Assembly: GCA_002840125.1 (NCBI GenBank)
Contig: PGZF01000005.1
Coordinates: 496,001 to 560,000 of the forward strand
From: Gammaproteobacteria bacterium HGW-Gammaproteobacteria-15
GTDB lineage: Bacteria; Pseudomonadota; Gammaproteobacteria; Enterobacterales; Alteromonadaceae
Direction of reading: 5' to 3'
Length of the DNA: 64,000 bases
Below, in pieces: positions 36,729-45,650 of the stretch (its first letter is position 1; every line of letters starts with the position of its first letter). The notes under the pieces were generated by a model. The model was not told where the DNA came from. It ran no database searches and saw only the letters and a program-made list of their open reading frames with translations. The translations under genes were made by a program, and so were the position numbers.

Positions 36729-38298
36729 ACCCGGCATAGCACAACCTATCGCCAGCGCTGCCCCTGTCTGCTTTGGTCAGGGCCGGATCAGCATAGAGCA
36801 AATAACAGCCATTGCACGCCAGCAACAAGCGGTTAGCCTTAGCCAGCAGGCGCCATTTGTGCAGCGCATTAATGCCGGCGTGGCCTTTTTAGATAAACTG
36901 CTGCAGGAAGACGGTGTGATTTACGGCGTAACCACCGGTTACGGCGACAGCGTTACCGTTAAAGTGCCACTGGAGCAGGTATACGAGCTGCCGGTGCACC
37001 TGATCCGCTTTCATGGCTGCGGCCTGGGCGATTACTTCAGTGTTGAAGAAGGCCGCGCTATTCTGGCCACCCGCTTGTGCTCGCTAACGCAAGGTTATTC
37101 CGGCGTCAGCTTTGAGCTGCTACACCAGTTAAGTGCTTATCTGAACCTGAATATAGTGCCACGCATTCCGCAGGAAGGCAGTGTCGGCGCCAGTGGCGAT
37201 TTAACGCCGCTGTCTTATGTTGCTGCCAGCCTGATTGGCGAGCGGGATGTTTATTATGGCGGTGAAGTATGCCCGGTAGCAGACGTATTGCCACTACATC
37301 AGTTGCAACCCCTCCGGCTGCGCCCCAAAGAAGGCTTGGCCATTATGAACGGCACGGCGGTGATGACAGCACTGGCGTGCCTGGCCTATCAGCGCGCTGA
37401 ATATCTTACCCGCCTGTCCAGCCGTATTACTGCACTGGCCAGCCTGGCGCTGCAGGGCAACAGCCACCACTTTGATGATATTTTATTCAGTGTAAAACCG
37501 CATCAGGGGCAGAATCAGGTAGCGGCCTGGATCCGCGCAGACTTAAATCACGTTGAGCATCCGCGCAATTCAGACCGGCTGCAAGACCGCTACTCTATCC
37601 GCTGTGCACCGCATGTTATCGGTGTGCTGCGTGATGCATTGCCATGGTTTAAACAAACCATAGAGAACGAACTTAACAGCGCCAATGACAACCCTATTAT
37701 CGACGGCATTGGTGAGCATGTGTTGCATGGCGGCCATTTTTACGGCGGCCATATCGCTATGGTAATGGATACAATGAAAACCGCGGTCGCCAATCTGGCC
37801 GATTTACACGACCGGCAAATGGCACTGCTGATGGACACTAAGTTCAACCACGGCCTGCCAGCGAACTTATCTGCCGCAACACCAGAGCGGCGCTATATCA
37901 ATCATGGCTTCAAAGCGGTACAAATTGGTTGTAGCGCCTGGACGGCAGAAGCGCTAAAACTGACCATGCCGGCCAGTGTGTTTTCGCGCTCAACCGAGTG
38001 CCATAATCAGGACAAAGTTAGCATGGGCACCATTGCCGCCCGTGACTGCCTGCGGGTGTTGCAACTGACAGAGCAGGTAATGGCAGCGTCATTGCTGGCC
38101 GTACAACAAGCAGTGCAACTACGTATTGCTCAGGGTGAATTATGCTTTAATAGCCTGAACAGCGATATTCAGCACATGTTGCAACAGCTGCAGCAGCAAC
38201 ATCCGTTGGTTGCAGAAGACAGGCCGCTGGAGTACAACCTGCGGCAGTTAGTCAGCCAGCTGCAACAACAGCACTGGCCTTTATATCAGGAGGCCTGA
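36709..38298 (+). CDS. Aromatic amino acid ammonia-lyase (Tyr/Phe type)
   Basis: 529 aa MIO enzyme; the Ala161-Ser162-Gly163 triad (GSVGASGDLTPLSY) makes the prosthetic group. It deaminates an aromatic amino acid to an arylacrylate. The motif STECHNQDKVSMGTIAAR has NQD, as in tyrosine/phenylalanine lyases, rather than the QED of histidine lyases. The selectivity loop is LIRFHGCG (F101-H102), which I cannot decide between Tyr, Phe and His. Start GTG with AAGGA 8 nt upstream. Probably supplies the starter unit. Confidence 0.88.
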   Translation: MTTAVTEPGIAQPIASAAPVCFGQGRISIEQITAIARQQQAVSLSQQAPFVQRINAGVAFLDKLLQEDGVIYGVTTGYGDSVTVKVPLEQVYELPVHLIRFHGCGLGDYFSVEEGRAILATRLCSLTQGYSGVSFELLHQLSAYLNLNIVPRIPQEGSVGASGDLTPLSYVAASLIGERDVYYGGEVCPVADVLPLHQLQPLRLRPKEGLAIMNGTAVMTALACLAYQRAEYLTRLSSRITALASLALQGNSHHFDDILFSVKPHQGQNQVAAWIRADLNHVEHPRNSDRLQDRYSIRCAPHVIGVLRDALPWFKQTIENELNSANDNPIIDGIGEHVLHGGHFYGGHIAMVMDTMKTAVANLADLHDRQMALLMDTKFNHGLPANLSAATPERRYINHGFKAVQIGCSAWTAEALKLTMPASVFSRSTECHNQDKVSMGTIAARDCLRVLQLTEQVMAASLLAVQQAVQLRIAQGELCFNSLNSDIQHMLQQLQQQHPLVAEDRPLEYNLRQLVSQLQQQHWPLYQEA

Positions 38299-38299
38299 C

Positions 38300-38710
38300 A
38301 TGAAAACGGCAGAAGTAATCATTGATGTGCCTTTTTTCGACGTTGATGCCATGCAGGTGGTGTGGCACGGACATTATGTAAAATATCTGGAAGTGGCGCG
38401 CTGTGAACTGCTGCGTAGTTTTAACTACGATTATCCGCAGATGTCGGAATCCGGCTATATGTGGCCTATTGTCGATTTAGCCGTAAAATATGTGGGCTCT
38501 GCCCGTTTTGCCAGAAAAATCAAGATAGTAGCAACATTGAAAGAATGGGAAAACCGATTAAAAATCAGCTATCTGATCACCGACCTCGAAACCGGTAAAA
38601 AACTGACGAAAGCCAGTACTACACAGGTAGCCATTGATATCAGCACTCAGCAAATGTGTTTTGAGTCGCCATCGGTTTTGTTTGAAAAACTCGGATACCC
38701 AAAACCATGA
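38300..38710 (+). CDS. 4HBT-type acyl thioesterase
   Basis: 136 aa hot-dog thioesterase. The family start is IDVPFFDVDAMQVVWHGHYVKYLEVARCELL, with the catalytic Asp and the HxxY helix. It probably releases the finished or stalled chain from the carrier protein. It begins 1 bp after the ammonia-lyase stop (with AGGAGG upstream) and overlaps the LolA-like gene by 4 bp. By position ApeK-like. Confidence 0.88.
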   Translation: MKTAEVIIDVPFFDVDAMQVVWHGHYVKYLEVARCELLRSFNYDYPQMSESGYMWPIVDLAVKYVGSARFARKIKIVATLKEWENRLKISYLITDLETGKKLTKASTTQVAIDISTQQMCFESPSVLFEKLGYPKP

Positions 38711-39243
38711 ACCGGCTTATTGCTTTGGTGCTACTGCTGATCGTATCGCTGCCACCTGTTGCAGTGGCAGATCAGGCGGCTGCTCTGCTACGGTTTGCAC
38801 CATTGCAGGGGCAACTGGATTTTGTCCAGTTGAAAACAGTACAAGGTTTACCGGTACCATTGCGTAGTAAGGGTTATTTACAAATCAGTGCCGATAAGCT
38901 GCTGTGGCATACCACAGCACCGGTAGATACCCAATTGCTGATAAGCCCGGCGGGTGTCAGCCAGTGGCAGCAACAACAATATGTTGCCGTTGCAGGCAGT
39001 GAATTTGTCGGCCAGTTACTGCTGGCGGTACTGCAACAGCAGCAAGACTTTATTCTGGCGCATTTTCAGTTGGCTACAGGGCAGAATAACTGCCTGCTGT
39101 TACAGCCGGTACAACCTCCGTTAAACCAGCTGTTCAGCCAGATTGAACTGTGTGGCCAACACAGTCTGGAACAGTTGATACTAACTGAGCTGAATGGTAA
39201 CCATACTGCTATCAGCCTGCAACCTGCGACAGGCACGCCCTAG
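38707..39243 (+). CDS. LolA-like outer-membrane lipoprotein carrier
   Basis: 178 aa periplasmic protein with signal peptide LIALVLLLIVSLPPVAVA. The mature part has the LolA-type pattern LQGQLDFVQLKTVQGLPVPLRSKGYLQISADKLLWHTTAP. Unlike true LolA it is likely dedicated to carrying the lipid-linked pigment across the periplasm, an inference from its cluster. It overlaps the thioesterase by 4 bp and is 2 bp from the exporter. Confidence 0.86.
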   Translation: MNRLIALVLLLIVSLPPVAVADQAAALLRFAPLQGQLDFVQLKTVQGLPVPLRSKGYLQISADKLLWHTTAPVDTQLLISPAGVSQWQQQQYVAVAGSEFVGQLLLAVLQQQQDFILAHFQLATGQNNCLLLQPVQPPLNQLFSQIELCGQHSLEQLILTELNGNHTAISLQPATGTP

Positions 39244-39245
39244 CT

Positions 39246-41498
39246 ATGCGCCGCCACCTTACATTGGTTCTATGGCTGGCAGCCGTGGCGCTGATGCTGT
39301 TGTATGTGCTGCTGGAACTGCCACAACGGCACTGGAACAGCAGTATTACTGCTGCTATGCCCGGCACAACCACGCCCTGGCAAAACCAGCTAATGCAGCA
39401 AAACAGCAGCAGTCGTCATCTGAGCCTGTTATTAACCGGCCAACCGCTGCCACAGCTGCGCCAGGCCGCTGTGCAATTGCAACAGCAAACACTGCCGGGC
39501 CTGAGCTGGTATCAGCCTGGCGCCTTAATGCAGCAACTGCAACAGCAATATCAGCAGCATCAGGCTCTGCTGGCATCACCTACGGCATTGGCACAATTGC
39601 AAAGCGGGCAATACCAGCAACTGGTTGATGCCGCATGGCAGCGCTTGCTTAGCCCCGCGCCTTTGCTGGCAGAAGCATTGCAGTATGACCCTTTACTTTT
39701 AACGCAGCAGTTTATCGAACAACAAGCGCCTGTTTCAGCCATGCAACCACGCCACGCCTGGTTTGAAAGCAGTGAACCTGCGGCTATTTTGTTACATGCC
39801 AGCCTGAGCATAGATCCCTTTGACCGCACTGACGCCGGTAAACTGGCCGCCGCCCTGGAACACCAGCTACAGCAGTTACAGCAGCAGGATCCAGAGTTAC
39901 AACTGGCACGCAGCGGAGTGTTATTTCATGCCGTTAATGCCGCCGACAACGCCAGCTTTGAAATGCAGTTTTACGGTGGCTTATCATTAGTGGCCATTTT
40001 GCTGTTGTTAGGCGTTAGTTTTTACAGTATCAAACCTTTACTGCTTGCCGCTGTGGTGCTCGGCTGCGCGACTCTGAGCGGGCTGGCGGCTTTACTGATG
40101 CTGGAGCCGCAACCTCATGTACTGGCTCTGGTATTTGCCACCACGTTAATTGGCATAGCGATAGATTACTCCTTTCATGGCATGTTGGCCGCCAACAAAG
40201 GCCGGCGCTATTTTCGCGCCATGCTGCCCAGCCTGGCGCTGGGCCTGCTGACGACTTTGCTGGGTTACCTTACCCTGACAGTGCTGCCTTTTGCGCTGTT
40301 AAATCAGGTGGCAATTTTTATGTGTGCCGGTTTAACTGCGGCTTTTATCAGTGTCTGGCTGTTATTTCCTTACTGGCTGGCACCACAAAGCCTGCAGAAC
40401 AACGCCAGTTTACTGCACTGCTGTGAACAGATAAGTAGCCGCTATAACAACACCTCTGCCTTGAAGGTGTGGAGTGGCGCATTGCTACTGGCCGCACTGG
40501 TTTGCCTGTGGCTGCTAAGCCAGGCGCGGTTTGTGGATGACGTACGCTTATTTAACCAAAGCCCTGCCAGTTTACTGGCACAAGAACAGCAGGTGCGCAG
40601 TTTGGGCTCGCAGCAGTGGGACAGTCGTTTTATTGTCGTGCTGGCAGATAGCGCAGAGCAGGTATTGCAGCAAGAACAACTGCTGCTGCCGTTACTTAAG
40701 CATTGGCAACAGCAAGGCTGGCTGAAAGACTGGCAGGCATTGTCGCAACAACTACCCCCGGTGCAACTGCAGGATCAACTACAGCAACAACTGCAACTGG
40801 CTTATCAGAGTGAACCGGTGCAACAATATTTATCGCAGTTACAACTGGCTGCACCAGCGCCACGGGCAGAGCGCCTGCAACCGGACAACTTTACCTCAGT
40901 ACTGCTACAACAACTATTCAGCCTGCAACAGCACAGCGCCAGCGTAATATTACTCAGCGGTGTTAACATACCGGATACCGAACGGGCGCAGCTTAATAGC
41001 ATGGCGCAAATACACTGGCTGGACCCCATTGCCGATACGAATCAGGTGCTGGCTCAGCTGCGTAGCCAGCTAGGCCACTGGTTGTTACTGGCACTGGCTG
41101 TTACGTTACTTATTCTGCTATGGCGGCTCGGCATCAAAGCGGCCTGTGCCATTACACTGATGTTGCTGATTGCTGTAGGCGGCGCTTTGTTACTTAGCCA
41201 GCTATTACAGCAACAGCTGAATATTTTTAATTTGGTAGCGGCCTTATTGGTGCTGGCATTGGCACTGGATTACGGCGTGTTCTTTACTGCCCGCCTAAGC
41301 AGCGCCGATGTTTATCAGGCCGTGCTGTTATCGGCTGTTACCAGTTGCCTGGCCTTTGGTTTACTGAGTTTCAGTCAGACACCTGCCGTAGCCAGCTTTG
41401 GTGTTACGGTGTTTTGTGGCGTTGCACTTGCAGCATTGCTGGCTCCGCTGTTAACTGTAGTCAGCGTAAAGGAGGGTAATAAGCATGGAACACTTTGA
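39246..41498 (+). CDS. MMPL/RND-family exporter
   Basis: 750 aa transporter with the RND layout: helix 1 (LVLWLAAVALMLLYVLL), large periplasmic domain (about 25-225), helices 2-6 with GIAIDYSFHG, second periplasmic domain (about 420-610), helices 7-12 with ALALDYGVFF. Both periplasmic parts are very rich in glutamine. It probably pulls the pigment lipid from the inner membrane and passes it to the LolA-like protein. It overlaps the flavoprotein gene by 14 bp. Confidence 0.9.
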   Translation: MRRHLTLVLWLAAVALMLLYVLLELPQRHWNSSITAAMPGTTTPWQNQLMQQNSSSRHLSLLLTGQPLPQLRQAAVQLQQQTLPGLSWYQPGALMQQLQQQYQQHQALLASPTALAQLQSGQYQQLVDAAWQRLLSPAPLLAEALQYDPLLLTQQFIEQQAPVSAMQPRHAWFESSEPAAILLHASLSIDPFDRTDAGKLAAALEHQLQQLQQQDPELQLARSGVLFHAVNAADNASFEMQFYGGLSLVAILLLLGVSFYSIKPLLLAAVVLGCATLSGLAALLMLEPQPHVLALVFATTLIGIAIDYSFHGMLAANKGRRYFRAMLPSLALGLLTTLLGYLTLTVLPFALLNQVAIFMCAGLTAAFISVWLLFPYWLAPQSLQNNASLLHCCEQISSRYNNTSALKVWSGALLLAALVCLWLLSQARFVDDVRLFNQSPASLLAQEQQVRSLGSQQWDSRFIVVLADSAEQVLQQEQLLLPLLKHWQQQGWLKDWQALSQQLPPVQLQDQLQQQLQLAYQSEPVQQYLSQLQLAAPAPRAERLQPDNFTSVLLQQLFSLQQHSASVILLSGVNIPDTERAQLNSMAQIHWLDPIADTNQVLAQLRSQLGHWLLLALAVTLLILLWRLGIKAACAITLMLLIAVGGALLLSQLLQQQLNIFNLVAALLVLALALDYGVFFTARLSSADVYQAVLLSAVTSCLAFGLLSFSQTPAVASFGVTVFCGVALAALLAPLLTVVSVKEGNKHGTL

Positions 41499-42726
41499 TG
41501 TTATTATTATTGGCGCCGGCCCAGCGGGCAGTTGTGCCGGAGCCATGCTGGCACAAGCCGGTAAGCGGGTGCTGTGTTTGGAAAAACAGCATTTTCCTCG
41601 CTTTAGCATTGGTGAAAGCTTACTACCGCACTGCATGGAATTTTTAACCGCCGCCGGTATGACATCCGCCTTGCAGCAACAAGCCGAAAGCCTGGGATTT
41701 CAGTTTAAAAATGGCGCGGCATTTTTGAAAAATGATATCCGCACTGCCTTTGATTTTACCGATAAATTCAGCCCCGGCCCCGGTACTACGTTTCAGGTAA
41801 AGCGCGCCGCTTTTGATAAACTACTGGCCGACGCCGCCGCTGAGCAGGGGCTGCAAATACGCTATGGTGTCACCGTACAACAGTGTGATCATTTGCAAGC
41901 ACAGCAGGCCGTGCTGACAGTAAGTGATGAAAATAACAGCCAGTATCAGCTAAGCGCCGGTTTTATCCTCGACGCCAGCGGCTTTGGCCGGGTGTTACCA
42001 CGGCTGCTGGACCTGGAACTACCTTCCGATTTTCCGGTACGCCAGGCGTGCTTTTGTCATATACGTGACAACATCAGCGATGCGCGTTTTGATCGCAATA
42101 AAATCCTGATCACCGTGCATTCCAGCCTGCCGGATGTCTGGTTCTGGCTGATCCCATTTAGCGACGGCACGGCCAGCCTGGGCGTGGTGGGTAAACAGCA
42201 GCGTTTTGACAGTGCGTTAAGTGCAACAGACAATCTCTGGCAACATATCCGCCAGACACCGGAACTGGCAGAATTGCTGGCGCAGGCCACACCGGTGAAT
42301 GAGGTACAAACACTGACAGGTTACTCGGCCAATGTACGTACTTTGCATGGCAATAATTTTGCGCTGCTGGGTAACGCCGGTGAATTTCTTGATCCGGTGT
42401 TTTCATCCGGTGTCACCATAGCGCTGCGCTCTGCCGCCATGGCGGTGCCACTGGTATTGCAGCAGCTAGACGGTGACACGCCCGATTGGGAAGCGCAGTA
42501 CAGTAAACCACTGCGTAAGGGTATAGATACGTTCCGCACCTTTGTTACCGCCTGGTATGATGGCCGGTTTCAGGATGTTATTTTCAGCGAAAAACGCCAG
42601 GCTAAGATAACAGCCATGATTAGCGCTATTCTGGCCGGTTACGCCTGGGATCAGGCTAACCCCTATGTAGCAGAGCCAGAGCGGCGCTTAAATGTATTAA
42701 GGGAACTATGTCTGGACGTGGATTAA
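41485..42726 (+). CDS. Flavin-dependent halogenase-like oxidoreductase
   Basis: 413 aa FAD enzyme. The dinucleotide motif is GAGPAGSCAG (10-19), then FPRFSIGESLLP (37-48). K75 in FQFKNGAAF aligns with the catalytic lysine of phenol/pyrrole halogenases, and W219-F-W221-L-I-P224 is the WxWxIP motif that separates halogenases from monooxygenases. The second FAD motif is GNAGEFLDPVFSSGV. It may chlorinate or brominate the aryl head, as in xanthomonadins and flexirubins. Non-halogenating members of the family remain possible. GGAGG precedes the ATG. Confidence 0.85.
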   Translation: MEHFDVIIIGAGPAGSCAGAMLAQAGKRVLCLEKQHFPRFSIGESLLPHCMEFLTAAGMTSALQQQAESLGFQFKNGAAFLKNDIRTAFDFTDKFSPGPGTTFQVKRAAFDKLLADAAAEQGLQIRYGVTVQQCDHLQAQQAVLTVSDENNSQYQLSAGFILDASGFGRVLPRLLDLELPSDFPVRQACFCHIRDNISDARFDRNKILITVHSSLPDVWFWLIPFSDGTASLGVVGKQQRFDSALSATDNLWQHIRQTPELAELLAQATPVNEVQTLTGYSANVRTLHGNNFALLGNAGEFLDPVFSSGVTIALRSAAMAVPLVLQQLDGDTPDWEAQYSKPLRKGIDTFRTFVTAWYDGRFQDVIFSEKRQAKITAMISAILAGYAWDQANPYVAEPERRLNVLRELCLDVD

Positions 42727-43295
42727 TACTGACACTTTGCCTGTTATTGCTTAGCGGCTGCCAGCAGTGGCACACGCCTACGGCAAAAGGCTGGGTAATG
42801 CTGGATGGCGGTTATTACCAGTTGCTTGATAACTGGCCGGGCCGGCCGCAACAGCTGCTGCAGCAGGTAAGCTGGCGCGATGAACAGCAGCAACAGCAAT
42901 TTGTGCTCAATGCTTTGCTAACAGCAGACAGTATATTGCTGGTGGCGTTATCACCCATTGGGCAAGAGCTGTGGCGTCTGCATTACCAGCCACAACATCA
43001 GCTAACGTTGTCCGGCATAGCGCCATTTAACCAGCCAGAGTTTGCCAAACGCCTGCTGGCTGAAATGCAATTAGCCCTGCTCGATAGCACTGTGATTACA
43101 CCGCGCTTGCAAGGGTTAGCGCTGACAGAGCATGCGACAGAAAGTGGCACAGAGCGGCATATAAGCCATGCCAGCGGCAAGCTGATATTGCAAATTCACC
43201 ACAGTGCCCAAATCAGCACCGCTGTGCCAATCACGTTAAAAGCCCGCCACTATCAGCTGCAAATTACTACCTTACAGCAGGATTTCTTACCATGA
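42708..43295 (+). CDS. DUF3261 lipoprotein
   Basis: 195 aa outer-membrane lipoprotein; lipobox LLSGC (Cys near 18). The mature part resembles DUF3261 proteins found in aryl polyene clusters (ApeN-like), related in shape to LolB: a receiver for lipid cargo. This fits a LolA-exporter-LolB-like export path encoded together. It overlaps the flavoprotein gene by 19 bp and the next ketosynthase by 4 bp. Confidence 0.85.
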   Translation: MSGRGLILTLCLLLLSGCQQWHTPTAKGWVMLDGGYYQLLDNWPGRPQQLLQQVSWRDEQQQQQFVLNALLTADSILLVALSPIGQELWRLHYQPQHQLTLSGIAPFNQPEFAKRLLAEMQLALLDSTVITPRLQGLALTEHATESGTERHISHASGKLILQIHHSAQISTAVPITLKARHYQLQITTLQQDFLP

Positions 43296-44476
43296 CCGTA
43301 GCACGCTTAACCGCGCTGGGTTTGTGCTGTGCTTTGGGCAATAACAAACAGCAAGTCTGGCACAATGCCATTACCGGTAGCCGCGCGGGTATGCGCTGGC
43401 GCGATGATTTACTCACCAGCGGCAAGGCAGTAATAGCTGGCGAAGTCAGCGGCGATTTACCCGATCTGAGCGTCTGGCCGGTACATTATCAAAGCCGTAA
43501 CAACCAATTGGCTGCGCTGGCGTATCAGCAAATTGCCGAAGATGTGGCAACAGTTCGCCAGCAATATGGCGCAGCACGCATAGCCGTGATTATCGGCACC
43601 AGCACATCTGGTATTGCCGAAGGTGAACGCGCAATGCAGCACTATATGACGCAGCAATGTTATCCGCCAGGTTACCATTACCAGATACAGGAAATGCTGG
43701 CCCCGGCCAACTTTATTGCCCGGCTGGCTGATGTCAGTGGCCCCTGCTATGCCATTTCTACCGCCTGCTCTTCCAGTGCCCGCGCACTGATCAGTGCCCG
43801 TACCCTATTACAGGCCAACCTGGCAGATGCAGTCATTGTGGGTGGCGTGGATTCACTCTGCCAGCTGACGTTCAATGGTTTTGCTGCGCTGGAATCGGTT
43901 GCAGCTGCACACTGCCAACCCTTTAGTCAGCAACGTGATGGTATTAATATCGGCGAAGGTGCAGCACTGTTTCTGATGCAAAAGCATGGCTCTGATATTG
44001 CCTTGCTAGGCTGCGGTGCAAGCAGCGATGCTCATCATATGTCGGCCCCACAGCCTGAAGGCATGGGGGCGATTAACGCGATAACACAAGCTTGCCAGCA
44101 GGCGGGTATTACGCCAGCACAACTGGATTATATTAATCTGCATGGTACTGCCACCCCTCTGAACGACAGCATGGAAAGCAAGGCATTGGCTACACTGGCG
44201 CTGACACAGGTTGCTGCCAGTTCCAGCAAGAGTATGACCGGCCACACGCTGGGTGCGGCCGGAGCTATTGAAGCAGCGCTTTGCTGGCTGACCCTGTCTG
44301 ATTATAATACCGGCCAACATCTGGTGCCGCATTGCTGGGACGGTCAGGCAGATCCTGCTTTGCCAGTATTATCCTTGGTTAGCATTGGCCAGCAACAGGC
44401 AGTAAGCTATTGCCTGTCTAATTCTTTCGCATTTGGTGGCAACAACGTGGCATTGATACTGGGTAAAACAATATGA
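43292..44476 (+). CDS. Beta-ketoacyl-ACP synthase (ApeO-like)
   Basis: 394 aa full condensing enzyme with the complete Cys-His-His set: C159 (STACSSSAR), H284 (NLHGTATPLND) and H318 (MTGHTLGAAG). It extends the polyene by two carbons per round from malonyl-ACP. In related clusters this enzyme pairs with the short ketosynthase-like protein made from the first gene. It overlaps both neighbours by 4 bp. Confidence 0.92.
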   Translation: MTVARLTALGLCCALGNNKQQVWHNAITGSRAGMRWRDDLLTSGKAVIAGEVSGDLPDLSVWPVHYQSRNNQLAALAYQQIAEDVATVRQQYGAARIAVIIGTSTSGIAEGERAMQHYMTQQCYPPGYHYQIQEMLAPANFIARLADVSGPCYAISTACSSSARALISARTLLQANLADAVIVGGVDSLCQLTFNGFAALESVAAAHCQPFSQQRDGINIGEGAALFLMQKHGSDIALLGCGASSDAHHMSAPQPEGMGAINAITQACQQAGITPAQLDYINLHGTATPLNDSMESKALATLALTQVAASSSKSMTGHTLGAAGAIEAALCWLTLSDYNTGQHLVPHCWDGQADPALPVLSLVSIGQQQAVSYCLSNSFAFGGNNVALILGKTI

Positions 44477-44925
44477 TTACAGGCTACAGCATAGAGCAAG
44501 TGTTGCCCCATGCGCACCCGATGATATTGCTGAATGAATTTATTGAAGCTGACAATGTGCATGCGCTGTGCCGCGTGCAGATTAGCCCCCAAAGCCCGTT
44601 TTACGATACCGCACTGGCCGGCGTTCCCAGTTATGTTGGGCTTGAATATATGGCACAAACTATTGCAGCTTATGCCGGAGCGAATAATCTGGCTGAAGGC
44701 GATAAAGTGCAGATAGGCTTTTTACTTGGCTGCCGTAAATATGTTCCTTCAACCACTGTGTTTGCAGTAGGTACAGAGTTAACTGTCAGGGCCACACAGG
44801 TGGTGACAGATAGCTCAGGCCTCAGTGTATTTGACTGCCAGATCTATCAGCAACAGCAACTGTTAGTTGACGCCAAACTAAATGTATTTCAACCGGATGA
44901 TCATCGTTCCTGGCTAACGGAGTAG
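44473..44925 (+). CDS. apeP: ApeP-family hot-dog dehydratase
   Basis: 150 aa hot-dog enzyme of the FabZ-like ApeP family: VLPHAHPMILLNEF near the start carries the active histidine, and YVGLEYMAQTIAAYAG the helix with the acidic residue. It dehydrates 3-hydroxyacyl-ACP and may work with the ApeI-like protein. It overlaps the ketosynthase by 4 bp and is 2 bp from the reductase gene. Confidence 0.9.
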   Translation: MITGYSIEQVLPHAHPMILLNEFIEADNVHALCRVQISPQSPFYDTALAGVPSYVGLEYMAQTIAAYAGANNLAEGDKVQIGFLLGCRKYVPSTTVFAVGTELTVRATQVVTDSSGLSVFDCQIYQQQQLLVDAKLNVFQPDDHRSWLTE

Positions 44926-44927
44926 TA

Positions 44928-45650
44928 ATGAGAAGAGTATTAGTTACCGGCTCAGGCCGTGGTATCGGCAAAGCCATAGCGCTGCAGTTGGCAGCCGCCG
45001 GTTTTGATATTGCAGTGCACTGTCGCAGTGATCGTGCCAGCGCTGAAGCCGTGGTAACCCAGGTACGCCAGTTGGGTAAGCAAGCCTGGCTGTTACAATT
45101 TGATGTAGCCGACCGGGCAGCTGCCAAAGCCGCGCTGGAGCAAGATATTGCAGAGCACGGTGCTTATTATGGCGTGGTATGTAACGCCGGCATTACCCGT
45201 GACGGCGCTTTCCCGGCGTTAACCGAAGCCGACTGGGACAGTGTTATTCATACCAACCTTGATGGCTTTTACAATGTGCTGCATCCGGCTGTTATGCCGA
45301 TGATCCAACTGCGTAGCGGTGGCCGCATTGTTACTATTGCGTCGGTATCCGGCATTGCCGGCAACCGTGGCCAGGTTAATTACAGTGCCTCCAAAGCTGG
45401 CTTAATCGGTGCCACCAAAGCGTTGGCACTGGAGCTGGCCAAGCGTAAAATTACAGTAAATTGTGTGGCACCAGGGCTGATAGATACCGACATGGTACAA
45501 GAGCTGGCACAGGAAGAACTGATGAAAATGATACCGCTGCGCCGCGCCGGCACTGCCGACGAAGTCGCCGCCACGGTGGCATTTTTATTTTCCGAACCTG
45601 CAGCCTATATTACACGGCAGGTGATCTCGGTGAACGGTGGTTTAGTTTAA
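44928..45650 (+). CDS. 3-ketoacyl-ACP reductase (FabG-like)
   Basis: 240 aa short-chain dehydrogenase. NADPH motif TGSGRGIGKAIA, then CNAGITRDGAF, and the catalytic Ser-Tyr-Lys in VSGIAGNRGQVNYSASKAG. It reduces the 3-keto group in each extension round (ApeQ-like by position). Its TAA overlaps the ATG of the next ketosynthase (TAATG). Confidence 0.93.
   Translation: MRRVLVTGSGRGIGKAIALQLAAAGFDIAVHCRSDRASAEAVVTQVRQLGKQAWLLQFDVADRAAAKAALEQDIAEHGAYYGVVCNAGITRDGAFPALTEADWDSVIHTNLDGFYNVLHPAVMPMIQLRSGGRIVTIASVSGIAGNRGQVNYSASKAGLIGATKALALELAKRKITVNCVAPGLIDTDMVQELAQEELMKMIPLRRAGTADEVAATVAFLFSEPAAYITRQVISVNGGLV

Noticed and set aside
39194..39628. Open frame over the start of the MMPL gene
   Set aside because: A shadow frame of low-complexity, glutamine-rich coding sequence.
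39246..41498. Glutamine-rich runs as a repeat expansion
   Set aside because: CAG and CAA codons are scattered and mixed, and the reading frame stays typical of the family; compositional bias is more likely than repeat expansion.
45461..45649. Extended N-terminus of the last ketosynthase
   Set aside because: It lies wholly inside the reductase gene and lacks homology; the TAATG start is normal for this operon.
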